Source: Methanosarcinaceae archaeon UBA470
Lineage (GTDB): Archaea; Halobacteriota; Methanosarcinia; Methanosarcinales; Methanosarcinaceae
Direction: 5' to 3'
Assembly: GCA_002508425.1 (NCBI GenBank)
Contig: DAKU01000123.1
Location: forward strand, 1-11,687
Length of the DNA stretch: 11,687 bases
Every line of letters begins with the position of its first letter. The first letter of the stretch is position 1. The notes beneath the pieces are model-generated. The model did not search any database, had not been told where the DNA came from, and saw nothing but the letters and a program-made list of their open reading frames with translations. This document shows, in pieces, positions 5,765 through 11,687 of this stretch. The position numbers were made by a program, and so were the translations under genes.

Positions 5765-6454
5765 ATGAGCGATTACAGGCTGAGGATACATGACATTCCT
5801 GTCGATGACAGGCCTACTGAGCGCTTGTTGAAATATGGCCCTGAGGCTCTGTCCACTGCCGAACTTCTGGCTGTGATCCTTAGGACCGGAACGCAAAAAG
5901 AAAATGTAGTAAACATGTGCCAGAGAATATTCTCAGAGTACAATGTCAAACAACTGAGCCAGGTACAAATTTCTAAACTTATGCAGATACATGGCATAGG
6001 GCCCACCAAAGCTGCACAGATAGCTGCTGTGTTCGAGCTTGCACGTAAACTGGAGCGGCATGTGGATGAACCAAAGCGTAAGATCCGCTCTCCTGCTGAT
6101 GTCTATTCAATGCTGTATCCGGGTATGCGGGAGCAAAAGCGTGAGAAACTTGTGGTGCTTTATCTCGACACTAAGAACCATGTACTTAAAGAAGAAGTTG
6201 TTTCCATTGGCAGCCTTAATTCCAACATTGTGCATCCCAGAGAAGTATTCAAATCCGCGCTCATGGAGTCATCAGCATCAGTGATTATATCGCATAATCA
6301 TCCATCCGGTGACCCTACACCCAGCAAGGAGGATATAGCTGTTACAGAAAAGCTCATCCAGGGTGGGAAAATACTAGGCATCGATGTCCTGGATCATGTT
6401 ATCATAGGTGATGGCAGGTATGTTAGCCTCAAGGACGAGGGTCTTGTCAGCTGA
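5765..6454 (+). CDS. radC: RadC/UPF0758 family JAB1/MPN+ domain protein
   Basis: A 229-residue protein of the usual RadC length. The N-terminal part has a helix-hairpin-helix-like segment (SKLMQIHGIGPTKAAQIAAV, about 70-89). The C-terminal part is the JAB metal-binding domain with SHNHPSGDPTPSKED: His177, His179 and Asp190 match the HxHx(10)D zinc site. The cellular role of RadC is unsettled; the old link to recombination repair is not supported for E. coli, and the family is often near mobile DNA. ATG 5765 is preferred over the in-frame TTG at 5756 because the duplicate keeps an ATG at the same place and the family begins with YRLRIHDIP. It is bacterial in type and known in Methanosarcina relatives. 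It is divergent from mobB-moaE. Confidence 0.95.
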   Translation: MSDYRLRIHDIPVDDRPTERLLKYGPEALSTAELLAVILRTGTQKENVVNMCQRIFSEYNVKQLSQVQISKLMQIHGIGPTKAAQIAAVFELARKLERHVDEPKRKIRSPADVYSMLYPGMREQKREKLVVLYLDTKNHVLKEEVVSIGSLNSNIVHPREVFKSALMESSASVIISHNHPSGDPTPSKEDIAVTEKLIQGGKILGIDVLDHVIIGDGRYVSLKDEGLVS

Positions 6455-6465
6455 AGGAAAACAAA

Positions 6466-6496
6466 ACCTTTAAGGTATTTACTATCAATTAAAGAC
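6466..6496 (+). promoter_or_regulatory. Promoter of the marker 11 gene pair
   Basis: CTTTAAGG (6468-6475) is a TATA-like element centred about 29 nt before the ATG at 6501. No SD is seen before that ATG, so a nearly leaderless transcript is likely. It lies in the 46-nt gap after radC. Confidence 0.4.
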
Positions 6497-6500
6497 TCAG

Positions 6501-7418
6501 ATGAAAGAGATAGAACTCAATGACCCTTATACAACTCCGTATAGGGGTATATACGCAATATGCGACAAAAACAATGAATATGTAGAGATCGTTGAACATT
6601 CTAATTGTTATGGCGGTGCTGCATGGTCAAAATTCCATTATTCACACTCTCCGCTTATTTTGAAGACAAGGTCTATAGGGAATATGATCAGATATCTTGC
6701 AAAGATAGGTACATCAAAACTTGAACTCAAACCGTCCATTGCTGCAGCTGGCATAGAGTCTATTATTGTGGACGGAACTGAGGTCCATATCACCTATGCA
6801 GGTCTGGGTGGCGGTGGTGTAGGTGCCACTAAGTGCCGGGCTTTTGCACAGGGTGTCCTGAGCTGCAACTACAGTGAATCGGGGGGAGGGCGTGCAGCAA
6901 AGGGCACAGTTGTTGTTCCCAGGAGAGAAAGGTTACTCATAGGTATTGATGATACGGATTCCAAGGAAAAAGGTGCTACTTGGACCCTTACTCATAATAT
7001 CGCAAAAGAACTGGATTGCGCTGAGTCTGTCTATCTTTCACATTCGCTAGTCCAGCTTTTCCCGGTTTCTGCAAGGACGCAGAACTGTGTATCCACTGTG
7101 CTGGAGTTTGGATGTGTGGATGAAAATGCAAAGAAAGAGCTTCTTGAAAGCATAAAGGCGGCACTCCTTAAATACAGTGTATCAGGTCAAACAGGGATGG
7201 TAGTGCTCCATAACTTCAGTGCGCATGATCTATATCTCTATAGCAGGAAATGTCGCACTGGCGAGCTTACCAGGGAATATGCGCTACAGTGTGCTAAAGA
7301 CAATGGTGTGGAGATATGGATGGACGGCAATGGTGTTATAGGTGCGCTGGCCTCACTTTCATGGTTCGCAAGGCCGGAAGAGTCCGTCAGGATGGATGCT
7401 GAGATACATGATCCCTAA
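6501..7418 (+). CDS. Methanogenesis marker protein 11
   Basis: A 305-residue protein starting MKEIELNDPYTTPYRGIYAI. It matches the methanogenesis marker 11 family, found in methanogens and of unknown biochemical role. Features seen are a glycine-rich stretch GLGGGGVGAT (101-110) and the acidic motif GIDDTDSKEKGATW (148-161). The latter resembles the ATP/metal-binding signature of TiaS (agmatinylcytidine synthetase of tRNA-Ile), so a nucleotide-dependent reaction is possible. Cysteines occur at 21, 36, 112, 122 and 173, but no classical iron-sulfur motif stands out. It overlaps the next gene by 11 nt, so the two are cotranscribed and probably linked in function. The identification is from remembered family features, and the function is unknown. 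Confidence 0.9.
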   Translation: MKEIELNDPYTTPYRGIYAICDKNNEYVEIVEHSNCYGGAAWSKFHYSHSPLILKTRSIGNMIRYLAKIGTSKLELKPSIAAAGIESIIVDGTEVHITYAGLGGGGVGATKCRAFAQGVLSCNYSESGGGRAAKGTVVVPRRERLLIGIDDTDSKEKGATWTLTHNIAKELDCAESVYLSHSLVQLFPVSARTQNCVSTVLEFGCVDENAKKELLESIKAALLKYSVSGQTGMVVLHNFSAHDLYLYSRKCRTGELTREYALQCAKDNGVEIWMDGNGVIGALASLSWFARPEESVRMDAEIHDP

Positions 7419-8949
7419 TGATACAGCTCAATATATAAGCGAATTCACTGGTATTGAAGCTCTTTTTTTTTCTTTGATCGACAGCAGGATAAAACTTGTA
7501 ACCGGAGTAGCCGGTTACCCTACAACAGCTTTTATGGAACTGCTGCTTAACCATAAATGTGAAGGCTACAAAGCCTTCTGGATGACCAATGAAAAGGCGG
7601 CTCTTGAAAAAGCCCTAGGTGCATCAGTTACGGGTCAGCGTTCTGTGGTTGTTGTAAAGCATGTTGGTATGAACGTGCTCAGTGATCCTCTAATGACTTC
7701 GGTATATCATACTATAGGGGCAGGTGTTGTGATTATTGCAGGCGACGATACGGGGGCACGGGCTTCTCAGAATGAGCAGGACTCTCGTTTTTACGGAAGC
7801 CTTGCAGAGGTTGCGCTATTCGATCCGGCAACATCTCAGGGAGCATACGATTCTATCATAAATGCCTTTGATTTGTCTGAACGGGCAAAGGTCCCTGTGA
7901 TTATCCGTATAACTGACAGACTGCTCGATAGCAAAGGACCTGTTACTAGAGGACAACAGGATGAAGTAACTGCCGTTTTTGACAGGGCTATCTGGAAACT
8001 TACTACTAAAGGGAAACACCAGCGATTCCACCGGGAATCTATGCCTCTGCTTGAAATAGAGGTTCAATCTACTTCTTTGAATAGGCTGGAATCTGGGAAT
8101 GGTAAGATAGGTATCATTTCATCCGGTTATCTTTCAGTGCTTGTGGACAAAGTACTTTCAGAAGAAAAGTGGGCTGGTTGTTCGCATCTTGCTCTTCAGA
8201 TGATTGCACCTTTCCCGTTTGACAAGATAAGGCAGTTAATCAGTGCATGCAGCACTGTGCTTGTAGTCGAGGAGACCGAACCTTACATTGAATCTCACGT
8301 TGCCGTAACAGGGAAAGTGAAGGGCAAGATGACCGGGCATATTCCGTATGGTCAGGTTGAGGTTGGGCATATTATCTATGCATTGGATCATTTGGACAAG
8401 AGCAGGATAGACAAGTATACTGAAGTGCAGACTATAAAGAGCAGAGGTTCACGTCCTTTGTGTCAGGACTGTCCATTCATGCCTCTTTACAAATGTCTGG
8501 CGAACATTGATGTTATGGTTGCTGGGGATATGGGTTGTTCTATCCGGGCGGCTCCTGAACCATTACAAGCTGTTGATACGGGTTTTGCTCTTGGTTCAGC
8601 TATCTCTAATGCTTGTGGTTTTAAGGATCAAGGCATTGCAGTTATAGGTGACTTTGCACTTGCTCATTCAGGTATTGTTGGTCTGATCAATGCAGTGGAT
8701 TCAGAGGATGATGTTGTTATCGTTATTTTGCAGAATTGGGTTGCTGCCATGACTGGTGGGCAGGAAGCTCCTGACTTGATGCCTGCTGTAAAGGCACTGG
8801 TGCGGGATACTACTATTGTGGAAATGCCGGTCTATACCGCTGAGACATCAAGTGTGACTGAAATGCAGATGCAAGATCTGCTTGGATCCAAGCTGGCTCA
8901 AAAGGGAGTTTCTGTGATATATCTGCTGGGAAAATGTACTAAAAAATGA
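7408..8949 (+). CDS. TPP-dependent enzyme related to indolepyruvate:ferredoxin oxidoreductase alpha subunit (IorA), lacking the ferredoxin domain
   Basis: A 513-residue protein with the IorA plan. The N-terminal pyrimidine domain has GVAGYPTTAF (33-42) and NEKAALEKALGAS (61-73), where Glu62 would activate the TPP aminopyrimidine. The middle region is domain-II-like. The C-terminal TPP domain has GDMGCS (about 373-378), VIGDFALAHSGIVGLINAV (about 412-430) and QNWVAAMTG. The usual CPGCPHR motif reads CQDCPFMPLYKC (Cys352, 355, 363). True IorA continues into a C-terminal 2[4Fe-4S] ferredoxin domain; here the protein stops at LLGKCTKK, and no IorB gene is near. It may thus be a decarboxylase or transferase, or use a separate electron carrier. 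The ATG at 7408 is inferred (11-nt overlap with the gene before); ATG 7396 is possible. The frame continues upstream to 7342 inside the previous gene. Confidence 0.88.
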   Translation: MIPNDTAQYISEFTGIEALFFSLIDSRIKLVTGVAGYPTTAFMELLLNHKCEGYKAFWMTNEKAALEKALGASVTGQRSVVVVKHVGMNVLSDPLMTSVYHTIGAGVVIIAGDDTGARASQNEQDSRFYGSLAEVALFDPATSQGAYDSIINAFDLSERAKVPVIIRITDRLLDSKGPVTRGQQDEVTAVFDRAIWKLTTKGKHQRFHRESMPLLEIEVQSTSLNRLESGNGKIGIISSGYLSVLVDKVLSEEKWAGCSHLALQMIAPFPFDKIRQLISACSTVLVVEETEPYIESHVAVTGKVKGKMTGHIPYGQVEVGHIIYALDHLDKSRIDKYTEVQTIKSRGSRPLCQDCPFMPLYKCLANIDVMVAGDMGCSIRAAPEPLQAVDTGFALGSAISNACGFKDQGIAVIGDFALAHSGIVGLINAVDSEDDVVIVILQNWVAAMTGGQEAPDLMPAVKALVRDTTIVEMPVYTAETSSVTEMQMQDLLGSKLAQKGVSVIYLLGKCTKK

Positions 8950-8965
8950 GTAGTTACTTATAAAG

Positions 8966-9047
8966 GAGGAGGGTGCCCGGTTGTGGTAGGAGGAAGGATT
9001 TGGAAAACCCCATATAAAGGCTAGGTTTTATTGTAGGCACCCTTTTT
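8966..9047 (+). terminator. Structured RNA element ending in a T-run after the TPP-enzyme gene
   Basis: GGGTGCC (8971-8977) pairs exactly with GGCACCC (9036-9042), and the pairing extends outward by A-T and G-T pairs into the following T5 (9043-9047). Inside, AAAACC (9004-9009) pairs with GGTTTT (9024-9029), with CC/GG within it. The 5' inner part is purine-rich (GTGGTAGGAGGAAGG). It starts 17 nt after the stop codon at 8949. It is either an elaborate terminator, a structured 3' UTR, or a small RNA. A TATA-like TTATAAAG (8958-8965) is too close to the 5' arm to start transcription before it. Confidence 0.55.
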
Positions 9048-9207
9048 ATTATATGTCTGTACAAATATATAAAAGTACTGTTAGATTAATTTTAGATGTT
9101 TTCAATTCTAATCTTTATTCCAAATTCTGTATTTTTGTTGCTTCAGTCCAGTATGGTTAAATAAGATGGTCCGATATTTGGGCGTATAATTCATTTTTTA
9201 CATTTAG
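9048..9207 (+). promoter_or_regulatory. A+T-rich spacer with endA promoter
   Basis: The stretch between the T-run and endA is rich in A+T and has no open frame that looks coding. GTATAATT (9184-9191) is the best TATA-like box, about 20-24 nt before the GTG at 9208. I see nothing else in it. Confidence 0.4.
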
Positions 9208-10284
9208 GTGACCTTTTTGATCGGAATACTTGTCAATGACCGGGTTAAAGCGGGTAAGCAGGCTATCAATGAGCTGTACAATGTCGGATATTATGGACGC
9301 CCAAAAGGTGATACATTAGAGCTAACGCTCATTGAAGCTGCATATCTGCACTACAAGAAAAAGCTTGAGATTCAGATAGAAGACAGATCCCTGTCATTTG
9401 AGGATTTCTTTACGGAAGCATCAAAAAGGCAGCAGTATTTCGATCTAAAATACATTGTCTATAAAGACCTGCGGGAAAGAGGGTATTATGTACAGCCTTC
9501 AGTTACGGATTTTAGGGTATATCCAAGAGGGGGCCATCCAGGAAAGACTCCTGCAAAGTTCTTTGTTCATGTAATTTCAGAGCGTATTCCTTTGTCTCTA
9601 AGGGAGCTGCGCATGTCGTTGGAAGCTGCGCATAATGTGCATAAAACAATGGTGCTTGCCATTGTTGATGAAGAAAGTGACATTACTTTCTACGAGATAC
9701 GGAAAGTAGATCCAAGGGGAGACGTGAAACTCATTGGGGAAGCAGTACAGGGTATATATGGAAGGTCTACTTTCCTTGAAGACCGTGTCGTGGTGTGGGA
9801 CAGTGATATTTCCAGTTCGTTGCATGCTGAAGGTTTCTACGGTCATCCTCTTGATGCGGATCGTCTGCAGCTTTCCCTTGTGGAATCGGGCTATCTTCTT
9901 AAAAAAGGCGTACTAGAGGTTGCAGATATGTCCGGCACTTCTTTTGCTCTTGCATTCGATGAATTTGCTGCAAAGGCATCTGTTATTGAATCAGAATTCA
10001 TGCTTAAGTATTTTGCATATGAGGATCTCAGAGATAGAGGTCTTGTTCCCAAAACAGGTTTCAAGTTCGGCAGCCATTTCAGAGTGTATCTTAACTTTAA
10101 GTCAGTGGATAAACTACCACACTCGGAATATTTGGTTCATTCCATATCTGAGGACTATGAGTTCACGCTTCCTGTAATGTCCAGAGCGGTGCGCTTGGCT
10201 AATAGTGTGCGCAAAAGAATGATATATGCCGTATATGATAACGTTCAATGTACCTACATTGACATCGGTAGGATCAAAATGTGA
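9208..10284 (+). CDS. endA: tRNA-splicing endonuclease EndA, two-unit fused (dimer-forming) type
   Basis: A 358-residue protein made of two tandem endonuclease units, about 1-175 and 185-358. Both have the pattern LIEAAYLHYKKKLEI / LVESGYLLKKGVLEV, then Y..Y.DLR.RG and RVY. The second unit keeps the full catalytic triad: Tyr294 (HFRVYLNF), His305 (LPHSEYLVH) and Lys336 (SVRKRM), with spacing like that of the Archaeoglobus enzyme. The first unit has the Tyr and a Lys (NVHK) but lacks the triad His (TPAKFFVHV). It cuts introns from precursor tRNAs at bulge-helix-bulge sites, giving 2',3'-cyclic phosphate ends. GTG 9208 is taken as start. TTG 9217 is a real alternative, because AGGTGA (9206-9211) would then be an SD 5 nt away. 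DUF2209 and hflX follow closely. Confidence 0.95.
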   Translation: MTFLIGILVNDRVKAGKQAINELYNVGYYGRPKGDTLELTLIEAAYLHYKKKLEIQIEDRSLSFEDFFTEASKRQQYFDLKYIVYKDLRERGYYVQPSVTDFRVYPRGGHPGKTPAKFFVHVISERIPLSLRELRMSLEAAHNVHKTMVLAIVDEESDITFYEIRKVDPRGDVKLIGEAVQGIYGRSTFLEDRVVVWDSDISSSLHAEGFYGHPLDADRLQLSLVESGYLLKKGVLEVADMSGTSFALAFDEFAAKASVIESEFMLKYFAYEDLRDRGLVPKTGFKFGSHFRVYLNFKSVDKLPHSEYLVHSISEDYEFTLPVMSRAVRLANSVRKRMIYAVYDNVQCTYIDIGRIKM

Positions 10285-10293
10285 TCGATACAC

Positions 10294-10743
10294 ATGTTTG
10301 ATATAATTGCTGTGGATATTTCTGGAAGACATGTAGAAAATGGAGGATACTTCATGGTATGCGCGGCTGTATTGTTTTCTGTGTCTCCTGATCATATTGA
10401 TAAAACTCATCAGGCGAATATCCGTTGCTTCACAAGCAGTACTGCCCCTGAACTTATTGATGTGGTTAAAATGGTAGAACAAACCGTGGAAGGACTTAAT
10501 CCCCAGGCTATGATTGTGATGGAGGCAGGGGATATGTTCAACAGGTCCCAGTGGCTGGTTACTAGCATGTTTTCCCGGGGTTTCAAATACCAGGAGTCCC
10601 TAAGTGAGCGCAGGGCCGTAGAGGTCGCCCATCATATTTCGGTGAGTGCCAGAAGACTACTTAAAATGAAAGGTGCCATTGGTCTTCAGTCAGATGCAGA
10701 GGATACTTTAAATGAAAAAAGTGATAGTGGTACAAAGGTTTGA
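10294..10743 (+). CDS. DUF2209 family protein of unknown function
   Basis: A 149-residue protein starting MFDIIAVDISGRHVENGGYF. It fits DUF2209, a family confined to methanogens and relatives, usually next to endA. The N-terminal strand with Asp in VDISG, followed by a glycine-containing turn and hydrophobic strand (GGYFMVCAAVLF), and the acidic MEAGD (about 75-79) could suit an RNase-H-like fold, but that is my inference and not established. A GTGATC ribosome-binding site (10281-10286), overlapping the endA stop, lies 7 nt before the ATG. It overlaps hflX by 32 nt, so the three genes are probably read from one transcript. Its last residues (EKSDSGTKV) are encoded by the hflX start in another frame. 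Confidence 0.85.
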   Translation: MFDIIAVDISGRHVENGGYFMVCAAVLFSVSPDHIDKTHQANIRCFTSSTAPELIDVVKMVEQTVEGLNPQAMIVMEAGDMFNRSQWLVTSMFSRGFKYQESLSERRAVEVAHHISVSARRLLKMKGAIGLQSDAEDTLNEKSDSGTKV

Positions 10744-11687
10744 TCCGGGTAGTGATGAGTTCAAGAATAAGCGGCAACTCGCTGAGCTGAAAGACCTTGC
10801 CTATGCTGCTGGTTACTCTGTAGTGAGGGAGATTATCCAGTCCCGTTATCCGGATAAAAAATACCAGCTCGGTAAGGGCAAGGTACAGGAACTTGCATTG
10901 GCTGTTGAGTCTTTGACTTCAGAAAAAGTGATCTTTTGCAATGAATTGAGCAGTATGCAGCTTTACAACATCACTGACATATGTAAGTGTGCCGTCATCG
11001 ACAAGTTCCAGCTTATCCTTGAGATATTTGCGCTGCGTGCTACCACACGACGTGCCAAGTTACAGGTGGAGCTAGCAAGGCTGGAATATGAGATACCCAG
11101 GGCAAGGATCATTGTGTCCCACCTGAAGAAAGAAGAAAGGCCAGGCTTTATGGGATTGGGCAGCTACGAGGATTCATATGAGCAGGATATCAAGGGCCGA
11201 ATAGCCCGAATAAAGGATGAGCTAAGTCATGTGCAGGGCCACAATGAATCCTTGCGTAGTTTCCGGCATGCTCACGGTTTTTCGCTGGTAGCGCTTGCAG
11301 GCTACACCAATGCTGGAAAAAGTACTCTGTTCAATACTCTCATGGAAGAGGGGGTAGATGTGGCTGACATGCTTTTTACAACTCTCTCTCCGGTTGCCCG
11401 CTCAATGGATGTCATGGGGCGCAAGGTTGTCCTCACTGATACGGTAGGTTTTATAGAGGACTTGCCCCACTGGCTTATCGATGCTTTCCGTTCGACCCTG
11501 AACGAGATCTTCTTTGCTGATATCATTTTGCTGGTCGTGGACGCAAGTGAACCACTGGATATAATGCACGATAAACTGCTCGCGTGTCATGACACTCTCT
11601 GGGAGCAGGTGCATGATGCATCAATGATCGCCGTAATGAACAAAACAGATCTCATCAGCCGAGAAGAGCTTAATTTGAAGATGGAAG
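10712..11687 (+). CDS. hflX: GTPase HflX, N-terminal part (runs off the window)
   Basis: The frame from ATG 10712 is open to the window end (325 codons). It starts MKKVIVVQRFDPGSDEFKNK. The N-terminal HflX domain has GKGKVQEL and a ribosome-facing region (TTRRAKLQVELARLEYEIPR), then GFMGLGSYEDSYEQD and a coiled segment. The GTPase domain has G1 GYTNAGKST (197-205), G3 DTVGF (243-247) and G4 NKTD (310-313). HflX binds the large ribosomal subunit and can split stalled or stress-damaged ribosomes. The start is supported by GAGGA (10699-10703), 8 nt before the ATG, and lies inside the end of the DUF2209 gene. The C terminus is missing only because of the window edge. Confidence 0.96.
   Translation, partial: MKKVIVVQRFDPGSDEFKNKRQLAELKDLAYAAGYSVVREIIQSRYPDKKYQLGKGKVQELALAVESLTSEKVIFCNELSSMQLYNITDICKCAVIDKFQLILEIFALRATTRRAKLQVELARLEYEIPRARIIVSHLKKEERPGFMGLGSYEDSYEQDIKGRIARIKDELSHVQGHNESLRSFRHAHGFSLVALAGYTNAGKSTLFNTLMEEGVDVADMLFTTLSPVARSMDVMGRKVVLTDTVGFIEDLPHWLIDAFRSTLNEIFFADIILLVVDASEPLDIMHDKLLACHDTLWEQVHDASMIAVMNKTDLISREELNLKME

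Noticed and set aside
8957..8990. TATAAAGG at 8960-8967 as a promoter for a small RNA
   Set aside because: Archaeal transcription starts about 25 nt downstream, which would cut off the 5' arm of the stem; a 3' UTR or terminator fits better.
8955..9050. tRNA, box C/D or H/ACA guide RNA in the spacer
   Set aside because: No TpsiC-like arm, no RUGAUGA or CUGA boxes, and no ACA close after the closing stem.
1..11687. CRISPR array
   Set aside because: No regularly spaced direct repeats were seen; the repeats present are short inverted pairs and one degenerate locus duplication.

Overview
The window looks like chromosome from a methanogenic archaeon of the Methanosarcinaceae type. It carries a methanogenesis marker protein 11 gene, an archaeal tRNA-splicing endonuclease made of two fused units, a DUF2209 gene, archaeal TATA-box promoters with short or no leaders, and a bacterial-type group I chaperonin, a combination seen in Methanosarcina relatives. 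The exact genus cannot be fixed from sequence alone.

Layout. Bases 1-2802 (minus strand) hold a bacterial-type heat-shock block: groES, groEL and the 5' part of clpB. A small winged-helix regulator (2976-3392, plus strand) is divergent from groES, and the shared 173-bp spacer has two mirrored TATA boxes and inverted repeats. An 11-base element, ATATCAGAGTA, lies just after the TATA box of both groES and clpB. This suggests one repressor controls both genes, and the divergent regulator is the natural candidate.

Bases 3410-4764 are the most unusual part. First comes a decayed second copy of the divergent mobB-moaE/radC locus: a mobB-moaE remnant with an in-frame internal deletion of 200 codons, plus the radC promoter and first codons. 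Joined to it is DNA that does not look archaeal: the broken 3' end of a Bacteroidota-like murG (a murein synthesis gene) and an intact TauE/SafE-family permease. The intact mobB-moaE fusion and radC follow at 4780-6454. The reading proposed here is that foreign bacterial DNA joined inside a duplicated radC copy, leaving the permease downstream of a copied archaeal promoter.

Bases 6501-8949 hold methanogenesis marker 11 overlapping an indolepyruvate-oxidoreductase-alpha-like TPP enzyme that lacks the usual C-terminal ferredoxin domain. Next is a structured element ending in a T-run. Bases 9208-11687 are a compact plus-strand set: endA, DUF2209 and the 5' part of hflX, which runs off the window.

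Together the window shows protein folding and disaggregation (groES/groEL/clpB), molybdenum or tungsten cofactor synthesis (mobB-moaE), a methanogen-specific pair and RNA maturation. Several components (groES/EL, clpB, radC, the permease) are of bacterial type, so this is a region with repeated bacterial gene acquisition.
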